Assembly (NCBI GenBank): GCA_021847345.1 | Contig: JAJZTW010000024.1 | Location: 1 to 52,313 of the forward strand | Source of the DNA: Pseudomonadota bacterium | Lineage (GTDB): Bacteria; Pseudomonadota; Gammaproteobacteria; Burkholderiales; Burkholderiaceae_C | Direction of reading: 5' to 3' | Length of the DNA stretch: 52,313 nt | Shown: positions 44,328-52,191 of the stretch, piece after piece | Numbering within the stretch: position 1 is the stretch's first letter | Layout of the letters: every line of letters starts with the position of its first letter | Program-made: the position numbers and the translations under genes | Notes under the pieces: model-generated | Told to the model about the DNA's origin: nothing | The model's input: the letters and a program-made list of their open reading frames with translations, nothing else | Databases searched by the model: none

Positions 44328-44359
44328 AAAAAAGGGCCCGGAGGTCATCCGGGCCCTTT
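44328..44359 (-). terminator. Rho-independent terminator of ssrA
   Basis: On the minus strand GGGCCCGG (44349-44356) - loop - CCGGGCCC (44334-44341) is followed by six T residues (44328-44333). It begins 10 bp after the tmRNA CCA end. It could also act on the convergent cytochrome c transcript, with CCTTTC on the other side being much weaker. Confidence 0.88.
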
Positions 44360-44365
44360 CGGTGT

Positions 44366-44725
44366 TGGTGGAGCCGGGGGGAATTGAACCCCCGTCCGCA
44401 AACTATCCATCGCAAGCTCTACATGCTTAGTGTCATCGTTTGGATTTAACCCACCAGGCGCGGATGCACACGCTCCCGGGAAGGCGATCCGCTTGATTTA
44501 ATGACAGCGCACGCGGCGCGCGCAATCACGATCTGATGTGCATGACCTCGCAGGTGTTGCCACCCCGGCCCATCAGCGAACCGTTGCGAGGCTCGCGGCC
44601 CTTAGGCTGCGAGAGCGAAACTTTCGTCGTTCGCGTTTAACTTGATTCCAGTGGATTTACGAGCGTACTGGTGCTCGGCATGCACTCCACAACTTCAACA
44701 TTCACGTCGAAACCGGATCGGCCCC
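44366..44725 (-). ncRNA. ssrA: Transfer-messenger RNA (tmRNA), 360 nt
   Basis: The 3' end reads GACGGGGGTTCAATTCCC then CCCGGCTCCACCA, the T-arm, acceptor and CCA of the tRNA-like domain. The 5' end GGGGCCGATCCGGTTTCGACG pairs with it (GGGGCC with GGCTCC, one G-U). The tag frame is at 44634-44602: GCG AAC GAC GAA AGT TTC GCT CTC GCA GCC TAA, giving ANDESFALAA, a typical betaproteobacterial proteolysis tag. With SmpB it rescues stalled ribosomes and marks the truncated proteins for degradation. It is a one-piece tmRNA. Confidence 0.97.
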
Positions 44726-44764
44726 TTGAGCCCCGGATGGTACTCCCTTCCGTGGCTTGAGGCC

Positions 44765-44792
44765 TATCTAGGGTCTTTGCGCCGAAGTTCAA
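44765..44792 (-). promoter_or_regulatory. Promoter of ssrA
   Basis: On the minus strand TTGAAC (44792-44787), a 16-bp spacer, and TAGATA (44770-44765) form a reasonable sigma-70 promoter. It lies 39 bp before the mature tmRNA 5' end, leaving a leader of about 30 nt that RNase P would remove. It falls between the ugd stop and ssrA. Confidence 0.6.
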
Positions 44793-44814
44793 GGGCCTGC
44801 CCCGGCGCGCCGGA

Positions 44815-46140
44815 TCAACCGCGCCCGATGCCGTGGTACTCGAGGCCCGCTGCGCGCACCGCGGCCGGGTCCCACAGGTTGCGACCGTCGAACACCACGC
44901 GCGCCTTGAGGCTGCTCGCCAGTTGCTCGAAATCCGGCGAGCGGAAAGCCAGCCATTCCGTGACCACGACCAGCGCGTCGGCGCCGCTCAGGGCGGCGGC
45001 GGCATCGCCGACCAGGTCCAGGCCCTCGCGGGCGTCCCACAGGCGGCGCGCCGAATCGAGCGCCACCGGGTCGAAGGCGCGCACGCGCGCGCCGGCCGCC
45101 AGCAGGGCCTCGATGAGATCGATCGATGGAGCATCGCGCATGTCGTCGGTGTTCGGCTTGAACGCCAGTCCCCAGACGGCGAAGGTCTTGCCCTGCAACC
45201 CCTCGGCGGCGAAATGGGCTGCGATCTTTTCGAACAGGCGCTGCTTCTGGCGCTGGTTCACCGAGTCCACGGCCTCCGCAAGTTCGGCGCGCAACCCGGC
45301 GTCACGCGCCATGAAGGCCAGCGCCTTGACATCCTTCGGGAAGCACGAACCCCCGTAGCCGGCCCCGGCGTACAGGAAGTGGCTGCCGATGCGATGGTCG
45401 ACGCCCATGCCCAGGCGCACCTGCTCGATGTCGGCCCCGACCGCTTCGGCCAGGCGCGCCAGCTCGTTCATGAACGAGATGCGCGTGGCCAGCATGGCAT
45501 TGGCCGCGTACTTGGTCAGCTCGGAACTGGCCGGATCCATGACCATGATCTTTTCATGGTTGCGGTTGAACGGACGATACAGCTCGCGCATCACGGCCAC
45601 CGCCCGCTCGTCGCGGCTGCCCAGCACGATGCGGTCGCCGCGGGTGAAGTCCTCGATCGCCGAACCCTCCTTCAGGAACTCGGGGTTGCTGACCACGCGC
45701 ACCCAATGCTGGACTCCACGCGCCGCCATTTCGCGTTCGATGATCTGCTGCGCCATCGCCACGGTTCCCACCGGCGCGGTGGACTTCTGCACCACCACCA
45801 GCGGCCCCGACACCTGGCGGCCGATCTGCGCCGCAGCCTCGCGCACCTGGCTCATGTCGGCCTGGCCGCTGGGAAGCGGTGGCGTGCCCACGGCGATGAA
45901 GCAGACCTGGGCGCCGGCCAGCCCCTCGGCGAGTTCCTGCACGAAACGCATGCGCCCCGCCTGGGCGTTGCGCGCGACGAGTTCACTCAGCCCAGGCTCG
46001 TAGAAAGGCACCTGCGCCTGGCGCAGCGCATCGATTCGCCGGGGATCGCGCTCGACGCACACCACGGTGTTGCCGACGTCGGCAAAACACGCCGCGGTGA
46101 CCAGGCCGACATAGCCGGCGCCGATGACGGTGACTCGCAT
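44815..46140 (-). CDS. ugd: UDP-glucose 6-dehydrogenase
   Basis: A 441-residue UDP-glucose/GDP-mannose dehydrogenase family enzyme. VTVIGAGYVGLVTAACFADVGN binds NAD, VVVQKSTAPVGT and VSNPEFLKEGSAIEDF are family motifs, AGYGGSCFPKDVKALAF contains the catalytic Cys, and GLAFKPNTDDMRDAPSIDLIEALLAAGARV is the C-terminal UDP-binding domain. It oxidises UDP-glucose to UDP-glucuronate for polysaccharide or lipid A modification. It is unlinked to the polysaccharide cluster of this window. The start is at MRVTVIG, with GAGG upstream; a longer frame would run into the phaC promoter region. Confidence 0.94.
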   Translation of the reverse strand: MRVTVIGAGYVGLVTAACFADVGNTVVCVERDPRRIDALRQAQVPFYEPGLSELVARNAQAGRMRFVQELAEGLAGAQVCFIAVGTPPLPSGQADMSQVREAAAQIGRQVSGPLVVVQKSTAPVGTVAMAQQIIEREMAARGVQHWVRVVSNPEFLKEGSAIEDFTRGDRIVLGSRDERAVAVMRELYRPFNRNHEKIMVMDPASSELTKYAANAMLATRISFMNELARLAEAVGADIEQVRLGMGVDHRIGSHFLYAGAGYGGSCFPKDVKALAFMARDAGLRAELAEAVDSVNQRQKQRLFEKIAAHFAAEGLQGKTFAVWGLAFKPNTDDMRDAPSIDLIEALLAAGARVRAFDPVALDSARRLWDAREGLDLVGDAAAALSGADALVVVTEWLAFRSPDFEQLASSLKARVVFDGRNLWDPAAVRAAGLEYHGIGRG

Positions 46141-46234
46141 GAAGCAATCCTCGGGTTCGTGGAAACAAAAAACAAGTCGGATATTGTGCATGCTCTGGTC
46201 GCGAGCCGTGCGGCTTGCCACGGCGAGCGGCGCC

Positions 46235-46276
46235 TTGACGCATGTCAAGCACGTTATCGCGACGCAGCATTACAAA
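46235..46276 (+). promoter_or_regulatory. FNR/ANR-type promoter of the phaC-pta-ackA genes
   Basis: TTGACGCATGTCAA (46235-46248) is a perfect inverted repeat matching the FNR/ANR box form TTGAY-N4-RTCAA. TACAAA (46271-46276) is a suitable -10. If transcription starts at about 46283, the box is centred at -41.5, the class II position of FNR-activated promoters, and the ATG at 46312 has a normal ~29-nt leader. This favours 46312 over the ATG at 46285 as the phaC start. It also lies in the divergent region with ugd. Confidence 0.7.
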
Positions 46277-46311
46277 TGCCGCATATGAGCGTCGAGCCTC
46301 GGGAGATTGGC

Positions 46312-48237
46312 ATGGATCCAGAGCTTTCGGGCGCCGGGCGCCCCACGCGCGCGCGGTCGAGCCGTCGCGGCCGCAGCGCCGCTGCCATGCCCGCCACGGG
46401 CTCGGCCAGCTTGCCGGCGGCACCGGCCGCCGAGCCCCTGCCCGCAACGCCTCGCAAGCCGGGCCTCGACGCCGGGCTGCTGCGCCCGCCCCCGCGGCCT
46501 GCGGCCGGCATCGCCACGCTGATCGACCGCGCCGCGCATGCCATGCAGGCGCGCCGCACCTTCGGGCTTTCGCCGGCTTCGCTGGGCCTGGCCGCCGCCG
46601 ACTGGTGGACCCACCTGCTGGTCTCGCCAGGCAAGCGACTGGAACTGGCCGACGAGGCCGCGCGCATGGGCGGCGCCTATGCCAACTACCTGCTGCAGGT
46701 GCTGGCGCATCGCCACGGCCAGCCGGATCCGGCCTGCTGCGCGCAGGCCGAGGATCGCGACCGGCGCTTCCGCGATCCCGCCTGGCAGCGCTTCCCGTTC
46801 AACCTGCTGCAACAGGCGTTCCTGCTGCAGCAGCAATGGTGGCAGCAGGCGACGACCGGGGTTCGAGGGGTCTCCCGGCACCACGAGCAGGTGGTGTCGT
46901 TCACCGCGCGCCAGTTGCTCGACACCATGGCGCCGAACAACCTGCTGCCGAGCAACCCCGAGGTGCTCGACGCGACCCTGCAAAGCGGCGGCGCGAACCT
47001 GGCGCGCGGCTTCCAGTCGTGGTGGGACGACGCACAGCGCCTGCTCAGCGGCGCGGCTCCGGCCGGTACCGAGCAGTTCCTCCCCGGCAGGCAGGTGGCG
47101 CTGACCCCCGGCAAGGTGGTCATGCGCAATCGCCTGGTCGAACTCATCCAGTACGCGCCGAGCACGGGCAAGGTTCGCCCCGAGCCGCTGCTGATGGTTC
47201 CGGCCTGGATCATGAAGTACTACATCCTGGACCTGTCGCCGCACAACTCGCTGGTGCGCTACCTGGTGGACCAGGGCTACACCGTGTTCATGATCTCGTG
47301 GAAGAACCCTACCGGGGAGGATCGCGACCTCGGCATGCAGGACTACCTGGAGCTAGGGCCGCTGGCGGCGCTGGACACCATCGGGCGCATCTGCCCCGGC
47401 ACGCGCGTGCACGCCGCCGGCTATTGCCTCGGAGGAACCCTGCTGTCCATCGCCGCGGCCGCGCTGGCCGCGCGCGGCGACCAGCGCCTGGCCAGCGTCA
47501 GCCTGCTGGCGTCGCAGGTCGATTTCAGCGAGCCGGGCGAGCTGTCGCTGTTCATCGACGACAGCCAGGTCAGTTTCCTCGAGGACATGATGTGGGCGCA
47601 GGGCTACCTGGATACCACGCAGATGGCAGGGGCCTTCCAGATGCTTCGCTCGTACGACCTGATCTGGTCGCGAATCACGCGCGAATACCTGCTCGGCGAA
47701 CGCCGGCCGCCGAACGACCTGATGGCCTGGAACGCCGATGCCACGCGCATGCCCTACCGCATGCACAGCGAGTACCTGCGCGGCATGTACCTGAACAACG
47801 ACCTGGCCGAGGGGCGCTGGCGGGTCGACGGCAGCGCCGTCAGCGTGGAGGACGCGCCGCAGCCGCTGTTCGTGGTCGGCACCGAGAGCGACCACGTGGC
47901 GCCATGGCGCTCGGTGTACAAGATCCACCTGCTGACCCATGCCGAAATCACCTTCGTGCTGACCAATGGCGGGCACAACGCCGGCATCGTCAGCGAGCCC
48001 GGACACGTCGGGCGCTACCACCGCTGGGCCACGCGCCAGCCCGGCAGCCCCGGGCAGCCGTACCTGGACCCCGAGCGCTGGCTGGCGCAGGCCGAGACCG
48101 CGCAGGGCTCGTGGTGGCCGCGCTGGGCGGCGTGGCTGGCGCGTTACAGTTCGGAGCCGGTGGCGCCGCCCGCCCTCGGCGAGCCGGGACAGCCCCGGCT
48201 CGGCGACGCGCCGGGAAGCTACGTCCTGCAACGCTGA
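46312..48237 (+). CDS. phaC: Class I poly(3-hydroxyalkanoate) synthase
   Basis: A 641-residue PHA synthase. The lipase-like box GYCLGG contains the catalytic Cys372. PLLMVPAWIMKYYILDLSPHNSLVRYLVDQGYTVF opens the alpha/beta domain, and TESDHVAPWRSVYKIHLL and TNGGHNAGIVSEPGH carry the catalytic Asp and His. It polymerises 3-hydroxyacyl-CoA, typically 3-hydroxybutyryl-CoA, on granule surfaces. The N-terminal ~75 residues are Arg/Ala/Pro-rich and unlike usual PhaC starts; the ATG at 46312 is supported by GGGAG six nt upstream and by promoter geometry. It is followed by maoC-pta and ackA, as in oxygen-limitation loci of Burkholderia, so it may be a second, special-purpose phaC. Confidence 0.92.
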   Translation: MDPELSGAGRPTRARSSRRGRSAAAMPATGSASLPAAPAAEPLPATPRKPGLDAGLLRPPPRPAAGIATLIDRAAHAMQARRTFGLSPASLGLAAADWWTHLLVSPGKRLELADEAARMGGAYANYLLQVLAHRHGQPDPACCAQAEDRDRRFRDPAWQRFPFNLLQQAFLLQQQWWQQATTGVRGVSRHHEQVVSFTARQLLDTMAPNNLLPSNPEVLDATLQSGGANLARGFQSWWDDAQRLLSGAAPAGTEQFLPGRQVALTPGKVVMRNRLVELIQYAPSTGKVRPEPLLMVPAWIMKYYILDLSPHNSLVRYLVDQGYTVFMISWKNPTGEDRDLGMQDYLELGPLAALDTIGRICPGTRVHAAGYCLGGTLLSIAAAALAARGDQRLASVSLLASQVDFSEPGELSLFIDDSQVSFLEDMMWAQGYLDTTQMAGAFQMLRSYDLIWSRITREYLLGERRPPNDLMAWNADATRMPYRMHSEYLRGMYLNNDLAEGRWRVDGSAVSVEDAPQPLFVVGTESDHVAPWRSVYKIHLLTHAEITFVLTNGGHNAGIVSEPGHVGRYHRWATRQPGSPGQPYLDPERWLAQAETAQGSWWPRWAAWLARYSSEPVAPPALGEPGQPRLGDAPGSYVLQR

Positions 48238-48252
48238 ACTACCCTGCACGCG

Positions 48253-49701
48253 ATGACCGACTGGATCGAGAACCGCCCCCTGGCCGAACTGCGCGTGGGC
48301 GACACGGCGAGCCTGACGCGCAGTTTCACGAGCGACGAGCTGCAGACCTTCGCACTGGTCTCGGGTGACGTGAACCCGGCGCATGTGGACGCCGAGTACG
48401 CCGCCAGCGACGCGTTCCACGCGGTGGTCGCGCACGGCATGTGGAGCGCGGCGCTGATCTCCAGCGTGCTGGGCACCCAGCTGCCCGGCCCGGGCACCGT
48501 GTACCTGGAACAGGACCTGCGCTTTCTCGGCCCGGTGTTCGTCGGCGACACGGTGCGCGTGACGGCCACGGTCACCGCCATCGAGACGCCGACCGACGCC
48601 CCGCCCCGCGCTCGCCTGCATTGCCGAGTGGTCAACCAGCGCAACGAGCCGGTGCTCGAGGGCGACGCGCTGGTGCTGGTTCCGCAATCCAAGGTGCGGC
48701 GCCCGCGCACCCACCTGCCGCGCCTGGAACTGCGCGACCCGGGGGTCAAGCTGCGTGCGCTGGTCGAACAGGCGCAACGCGCGCTGGCCGGGCGTGCGCC
48801 GCTGCGCTGCGCGGTGGTGCACGCGGTCGACGCGGTGTCGCTGGGCGGCGCCGTGGATGCCGCGCGCGCCGGGCTCATCGAGCCGGTGTTCGTCGGCCCC
48901 GAGGCGCGCCTGCGCGCGGCCGCGCAGGCCGCCGGGATCGACCTCGCGCCCTATGCCATCGAGCCCACCGAGCACAGCCACGCGGCCGCCGCACGCGCCG
49001 CGGCGATGGCGCGCGAGGCCCGCGTGCAGGCCATCATGAAGGGTTCGCTGCACAGCGACGAACTGCTGCACGCAGTGCTCGACGCGTCGGCCGGACTGCG
49101 CACCGAACGACGCGTCAGCCACGTGTTCGTGATCGACGCCGTCGGCGTGCCGCGCCTGCAACTGCTGACCGACGCGGCCGTCAACGTGGCGCCCGACCTG
49201 TCGGCCAAGCGCGACATCGTGCAGAACGCGATCGACCTGGCCCATGCGCTGGGAATCGCACAACCCCGGGTGGCGATCCTGTCGGCGGTGGAAACGGTCA
49301 CGCCCAGGATGGCCTCGACGCTCGACGCCGCGGCGCTGTGCAAGATGGCCGATCGCGGACAGATCAGCGGCGGCGTGCTCGACGGCCCGCTGGCCTTCGA
49401 CAACGCGGTGTCGCTGCGCGCGGCGCAGACCAAGGGCATCGTCTCGCCGGTGGCCGGGCTCGCCGACGTGCTGGTGGCTCCCGACCTCGAGGCCGGCAAC
49501 ATGCTGGCCAAGCAGCTCGAATATCTGGCCGACGCCAAGGTGGCCGGCATCGTGCTGGGCGCGCGCGTGCCGGTGGTGCTGACCAGTCGCGCCGACCTGC
49601 CCGACTCGCGCATGGCCTCGTGCGCGCTGGCCGTACTGCTCGCCACCCATGCCGCGGGCGCGCCGCCGACGCCGGCTCGCGGCGCGGGAGAGCCGGCATG
49701 A
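48253..49701 (+). CDS. Bifunctional (R)-enoyl-CoA hydratase (MaoC) / phosphate acyltransferase
   Basis: A 482-residue fusion. Residues 1-150 form a MaoC-like hot-dog domain (FALVSGDVNPAHVDAEYA, then AHGMWSAALISSVLGTQLPGPG) with the catalytic Asp/His of (R)-specific enoyl-CoA hydratases. Residues ~165-470 are a phosphate acetyl/butyryltransferase domain (ARVQAIMKGSLHSDELLHAVL, RRVSHVFVIDA, ISGGVLDGPLAFDNAVS, LVAPDLEAGNMLAKQLEYLADA). The first half could supply (R)-3-hydroxyacyl-CoA to PhaC; the second converts acyl-CoA to acyl-phosphate for AckA. The stop overlaps the ackA start (ATGA), indicating coupled translation. Confidence 0.93.
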   Translation: MTDWIENRPLAELRVGDTASLTRSFTSDELQTFALVSGDVNPAHVDAEYAASDAFHAVVAHGMWSAALISSVLGTQLPGPGTVYLEQDLRFLGPVFVGDTVRVTATVTAIETPTDAPPRARLHCRVVNQRNEPVLEGDALVLVPQSKVRRPRTHLPRLELRDPGVKLRALVEQAQRALAGRAPLRCAVVHAVDAVSLGGAVDAARAGLIEPVFVGPEARLRAAAQAAGIDLAPYAIEPTEHSHAAAARAAAMAREARVQAIMKGSLHSDELLHAVLDASAGLRTERRVSHVFVIDAVGVPRLQLLTDAAVNVAPDLSAKRDIVQNAIDLAHALGIAQPRVAILSAVETVTPRMASTLDAAALCKMADRGQISGGVLDGPLAFDNAVSLRAAQTKGIVSPVAGLADVLVAPDLEAGNMLAKQLEYLADAKVAGIVLGARVPVVLTSRADLPDSRMASCALAVLLATHAAGAPPTPARGAGEPA

Positions 49702-50915
49702 ACGGCGCGCTGCTGAGTCTCAATGCCGGCTCGTCGAGCCTGAAGTTCGCGCTGTTCGAGACCGCGGCCGGCTGGCACGACGGACAGCTTCCGGTGCCGC
49801 TGCTGCGCGGCGAGATCGACGTGCGCGAACAGCGCCCGCTGTTGCGCTACGAGCTGCCCGGGCAGCCCGAACGCAGCGTCGAGCCGCAGGCCATGCGCGG
49901 GGACATCGCGGCTGAGACGGCCTGGCTGGTCGCCTGGATGCAGCGGGACATGGGGCTGCCGGCCCCCGGCGCGGTCGCCCATCGCATCGTGCATGGCGGG
50001 CTGCGCTTCACGCATGCCGTGCGCATCGACGCACAGGTCGAAGCCGAATTGCGGCGCCTGGTGTCGCTGGCTCCATTGCACCAGGGTCCGGGGCTGGACG
50101 GCGTGCGCGCGGCGCGCGATGCGCTGCCCGCTGCCGTGCAGGTGGCCTGCTTCGACACCGCGTTCCACGCCGGACATGCCGACGCCGAGCGACGCTACGC
50201 GATTCCCCGCCGCTGGCACGACCTCGGCTACCAGCGCTACGGCTTCCACGGCCTGTCCTTCGATGCCATCAGTCGGCGCCTGCCGGGGCTGCTCGGCCAG
50301 CGCGCGCGCGGCGCCGTGGTCGTCGCCCACCTGGGCAGCGGTGCCAGCATCTGCGGCCTGCGCGATCTGCGCAGCGTCAGCACGACGATGGGCTACACGG
50401 CACTCGACGGGCTGGTCATGGCCACGCGCTGCGGCAGCCTCGATCCCGGCCTGGTGCTGCACTGGCTGCAGCAGGACGGACTGGAGCCGTCGCGCATCTC
50501 CGACCTGCTGTACCGCGAAAGCGGCCTGCTCGGCGTGTCGCAGATCAGCGCCGACCTGCGCGAGCTGCTGGCCAGTGACGACCCCCGCGCCCGCGACGCG
50601 GTGGATCTGTTCACGGCTTCGGTGGTTCGCCATGTGGGCGCCGTCGCGGCGAGCATCGGCGGGCTCGACGCGCTGGTGTTCACCGGAGGCATCGGCACAC
50701 ACCAGGCGCCGGTGCGCGCGGCGGTGGCCGCGCGCCTGGGCTGGATGGGGGTGTCGCTGGACAGCGAGGCCAACGAGGCCGGCGCCACGCTGGTTTCGGG
50801 CAGTTCCAGCCGGGTCCCGGTGCTGGTGCTGCGCACCGACGAGGAGGCGGTGATGGCGCTGCAGGCCGCCGAACTCGCCGGCACGCCCACGCGGCGCGTC
50901 GCGCACGCCGGCTGA
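49698..50915 (+). CDS. ackA: Acetate/butyrate kinase
   Basis: A 405-residue ASKHA-fold kinase. LLSLNAGSSSLKFALFE is the acetokinase signature 1, AVAHRIVHGGLRFTHAV and CFDTAFHAGH follow, YQRYGFHGLSFDAIS is signature 2, and VVAHLGSGASICGLRDLRSVSTTMGYTALDGLVMATR lines the active site. LVFTGGIGTHQAPVRAAV completes the C-terminal domain. With the Pta domain encoded upstream it turns acyl-phosphate plus ADP into acid plus ATP. Acetate is the likely substrate; short-chain acids cannot be excluded. Confidence 0.95.
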   Translation: MNGALLSLNAGSSSLKFALFETAAGWHDGQLPVPLLRGEIDVREQRPLLRYELPGQPERSVEPQAMRGDIAAETAWLVAWMQRDMGLPAPGAVAHRIVHGGLRFTHAVRIDAQVEAELRRLVSLAPLHQGPGLDGVRAARDALPAAVQVACFDTAFHAGHADAERRYAIPRRWHDLGYQRYGFHGLSFDAISRRLPGLLGQRARGAVVVAHLGSGASICGLRDLRSVSTTMGYTALDGLVMATRCGSLDPGLVLHWLQQDGLEPSRISDLLYRESGLLGVSQISADLRELLASDDPRARDAVDLFTASVVRHVGAVAASIGGLDALVFTGGIGTHQAPVRAAVAARLGWMGVSLDSEANEAGATLVSGSSSRVPVLVLRTDEEAVMALQAAELAGTPTRRVAHAG

Positions 50916-50922
50916 ACCCGCC

Positions 50923-52191
50923 ATGAACCTGGCACTGCCCCCGCTGCTGCTGCAGTTCGCCGCCACCACGGTGCTGGCCTTCGTGCTCGGCCTGGAACTG
51001 CATGGATACCGACGCTCCCAGGACGAGGGTGTCGGCTTCGGCACCACCCGCACGCTGACCCTGATCGGCGCCGCGGGATTCGTGTTGTGGCTGCTCGACG
51101 GATCGAGCCCGCGCGGCCTGTACCTGGCGGGGCTGGTCGCGCTGGCGGCGTGGCTGGCGGTGGACCTGGCGCGCAGCGAGGCATCGTCGGCGGGCCGCGG
51201 CGCGCTGCTGCCAGGAGTCATCGCGCTGCTGGCCTACGCGCTCGGCCCGCTGGTGCAGACCCAGCCGGAGTGGATGCCCGCGGCGTTGTTGATCGTGGCC
51301 ATCCTGATGCTCGCCGAGAAGCCGATGATCCGCAAGCTGTCGGACGCCATGCCGGTGTCCGAAGGGGTCACGCTGGCCAAGTTCCTGATCATCGCCGGGC
51401 TGGTGCTTCCGCTGCTGCCGGACACGCCCATTCCCGGGCTACCCAGCATCAGCTACTCCAAGGTCTGGCTGGCGGTGGTGCTGATCTCGGCCATTTCCTA
51501 CTCCGGCTACCTCGCCCACGCCTACGTGTTCCCGAAGGCCTCGACCCTGCTGACCGGGCTGCTCGGCGGCGTGTATTCGAGCACCGCCGCCACCGTGGTG
51601 CTGGCCCGCCAGGCGCGCCAGGACCCGCTGATGGCGCGCCAGGCGCCGGCCGCCACGGTGCTCGCAACGGCGATGATGTACGCGCGCCTGTGGGCCGTCA
51701 TCGCCGTGCTGGGGCACCGCGACGCCGCGCTGCGCCTGGCGCTGCCCTTCGGCGTGCTGTTCGCGATCAGCCTGGGAGTGACCTGGCTGCTGTGGCGCCG
51801 CGCCGGCGACGCTGTCGGCGAGCCGACCAGCCTGGGCTCGCGCAACCCGCTGGACCTTCCGGTGGCGCTCCTGTTCGCCGCACTGTTCGTCGCCTTCGCC
51901 GCGCTGACCGGCTTCGTCACCAGCCATTTCGGGGTGGGCGGGCTCAACGTGCTGAGCTTCGTCGTCGGCCTGAGCGACATCGACCCCTTCGTGCTGTCGC
52001 TGCTGGCCGGGCATTTCCAGGTCAGCGATGCCGCCGTGATCCACGCCGTGCTGATCGCGTCGGGCAGCAACAACCTGCTCAAGGCCGGCTACGCGCTGGC
52101 GCTGTCGCGCCGCCGCGGCATGCTGCCGGCAGCGGCATGGCTGGTGCTCAGCCTGCTGCTGTCGCTGGGCTGGGCCACCTGGGGCGTCTGA
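50923..52191 (+). CDS. DUF4010 / MgtC-SapB-like integral membrane protein
   Basis: A 422-residue protein with about 11-12 hydrophobic segments. The N-terminal part LLLQFAATTVLAFVLGLELHGYRR and FGTTRTLTLIGAAGFVLWLL resembles the MgtC domain, and the C-terminal half, with FPKASTLLTGLLGGVYSSTAATVVLARQA, matches DUF4010. The GLxGGxxSSTAxTxxLAR stretch is the best-conserved feature of the family. Function is not established; a transport or ion-homeostasis role is guessed for relatives. It starts 7 bp after ackA, so it belongs to the phaC operon. Its TGA stop is the first triplet of repeat copy C. Confidence 0.82.
   Translation: MNLALPPLLLQFAATTVLAFVLGLELHGYRRSQDEGVGFGTTRTLTLIGAAGFVLWLLDGSSPRGLYLAGLVALAAWLAVDLARSEASSAGRGALLPGVIALLAYALGPLVQTQPEWMPAALLIVAILMLAEKPMIRKLSDAMPVSEGVTLAKFLIIAGLVLPLLPDTPIPGLPSISYSKVWLAVVLISAISYSGYLAHAYVFPKASTLLTGLLGGVYSSTAATVVLARQARQDPLMARQAPAATVLATAMMYARLWAVIAVLGHRDAALRLALPFGVLFAISLGVTWLLWRRAGDAVGEPTSLGSRNPLDLPVALLFAALFVAFAALTGFVTSHFGVGGLNVLSFVVGLSDIDPFVLSLLAGHFQVSDAAVIHAVLIASGSNNLLKAGYALALSRRRGMLPAAAWLVLSLLLSLGWATWGV

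Noticed and set aside
44366..44725. A tRNA gene ending in GGCTCCACCA
   Set aside because: The T-arm and acceptor belong to the tRNA-like domain of tmRNA; the anticodon arm is absent and the tag frame ANDESFALAA is present.
46285..46311. ATG at 46285 as the phaC start
   Set aside because: It lies about 2 nt from the predicted transcription start of the FNR-type promoter and has no ribosome-binding sequence, while the ATG at 46312 has GGGAG at the right distance.
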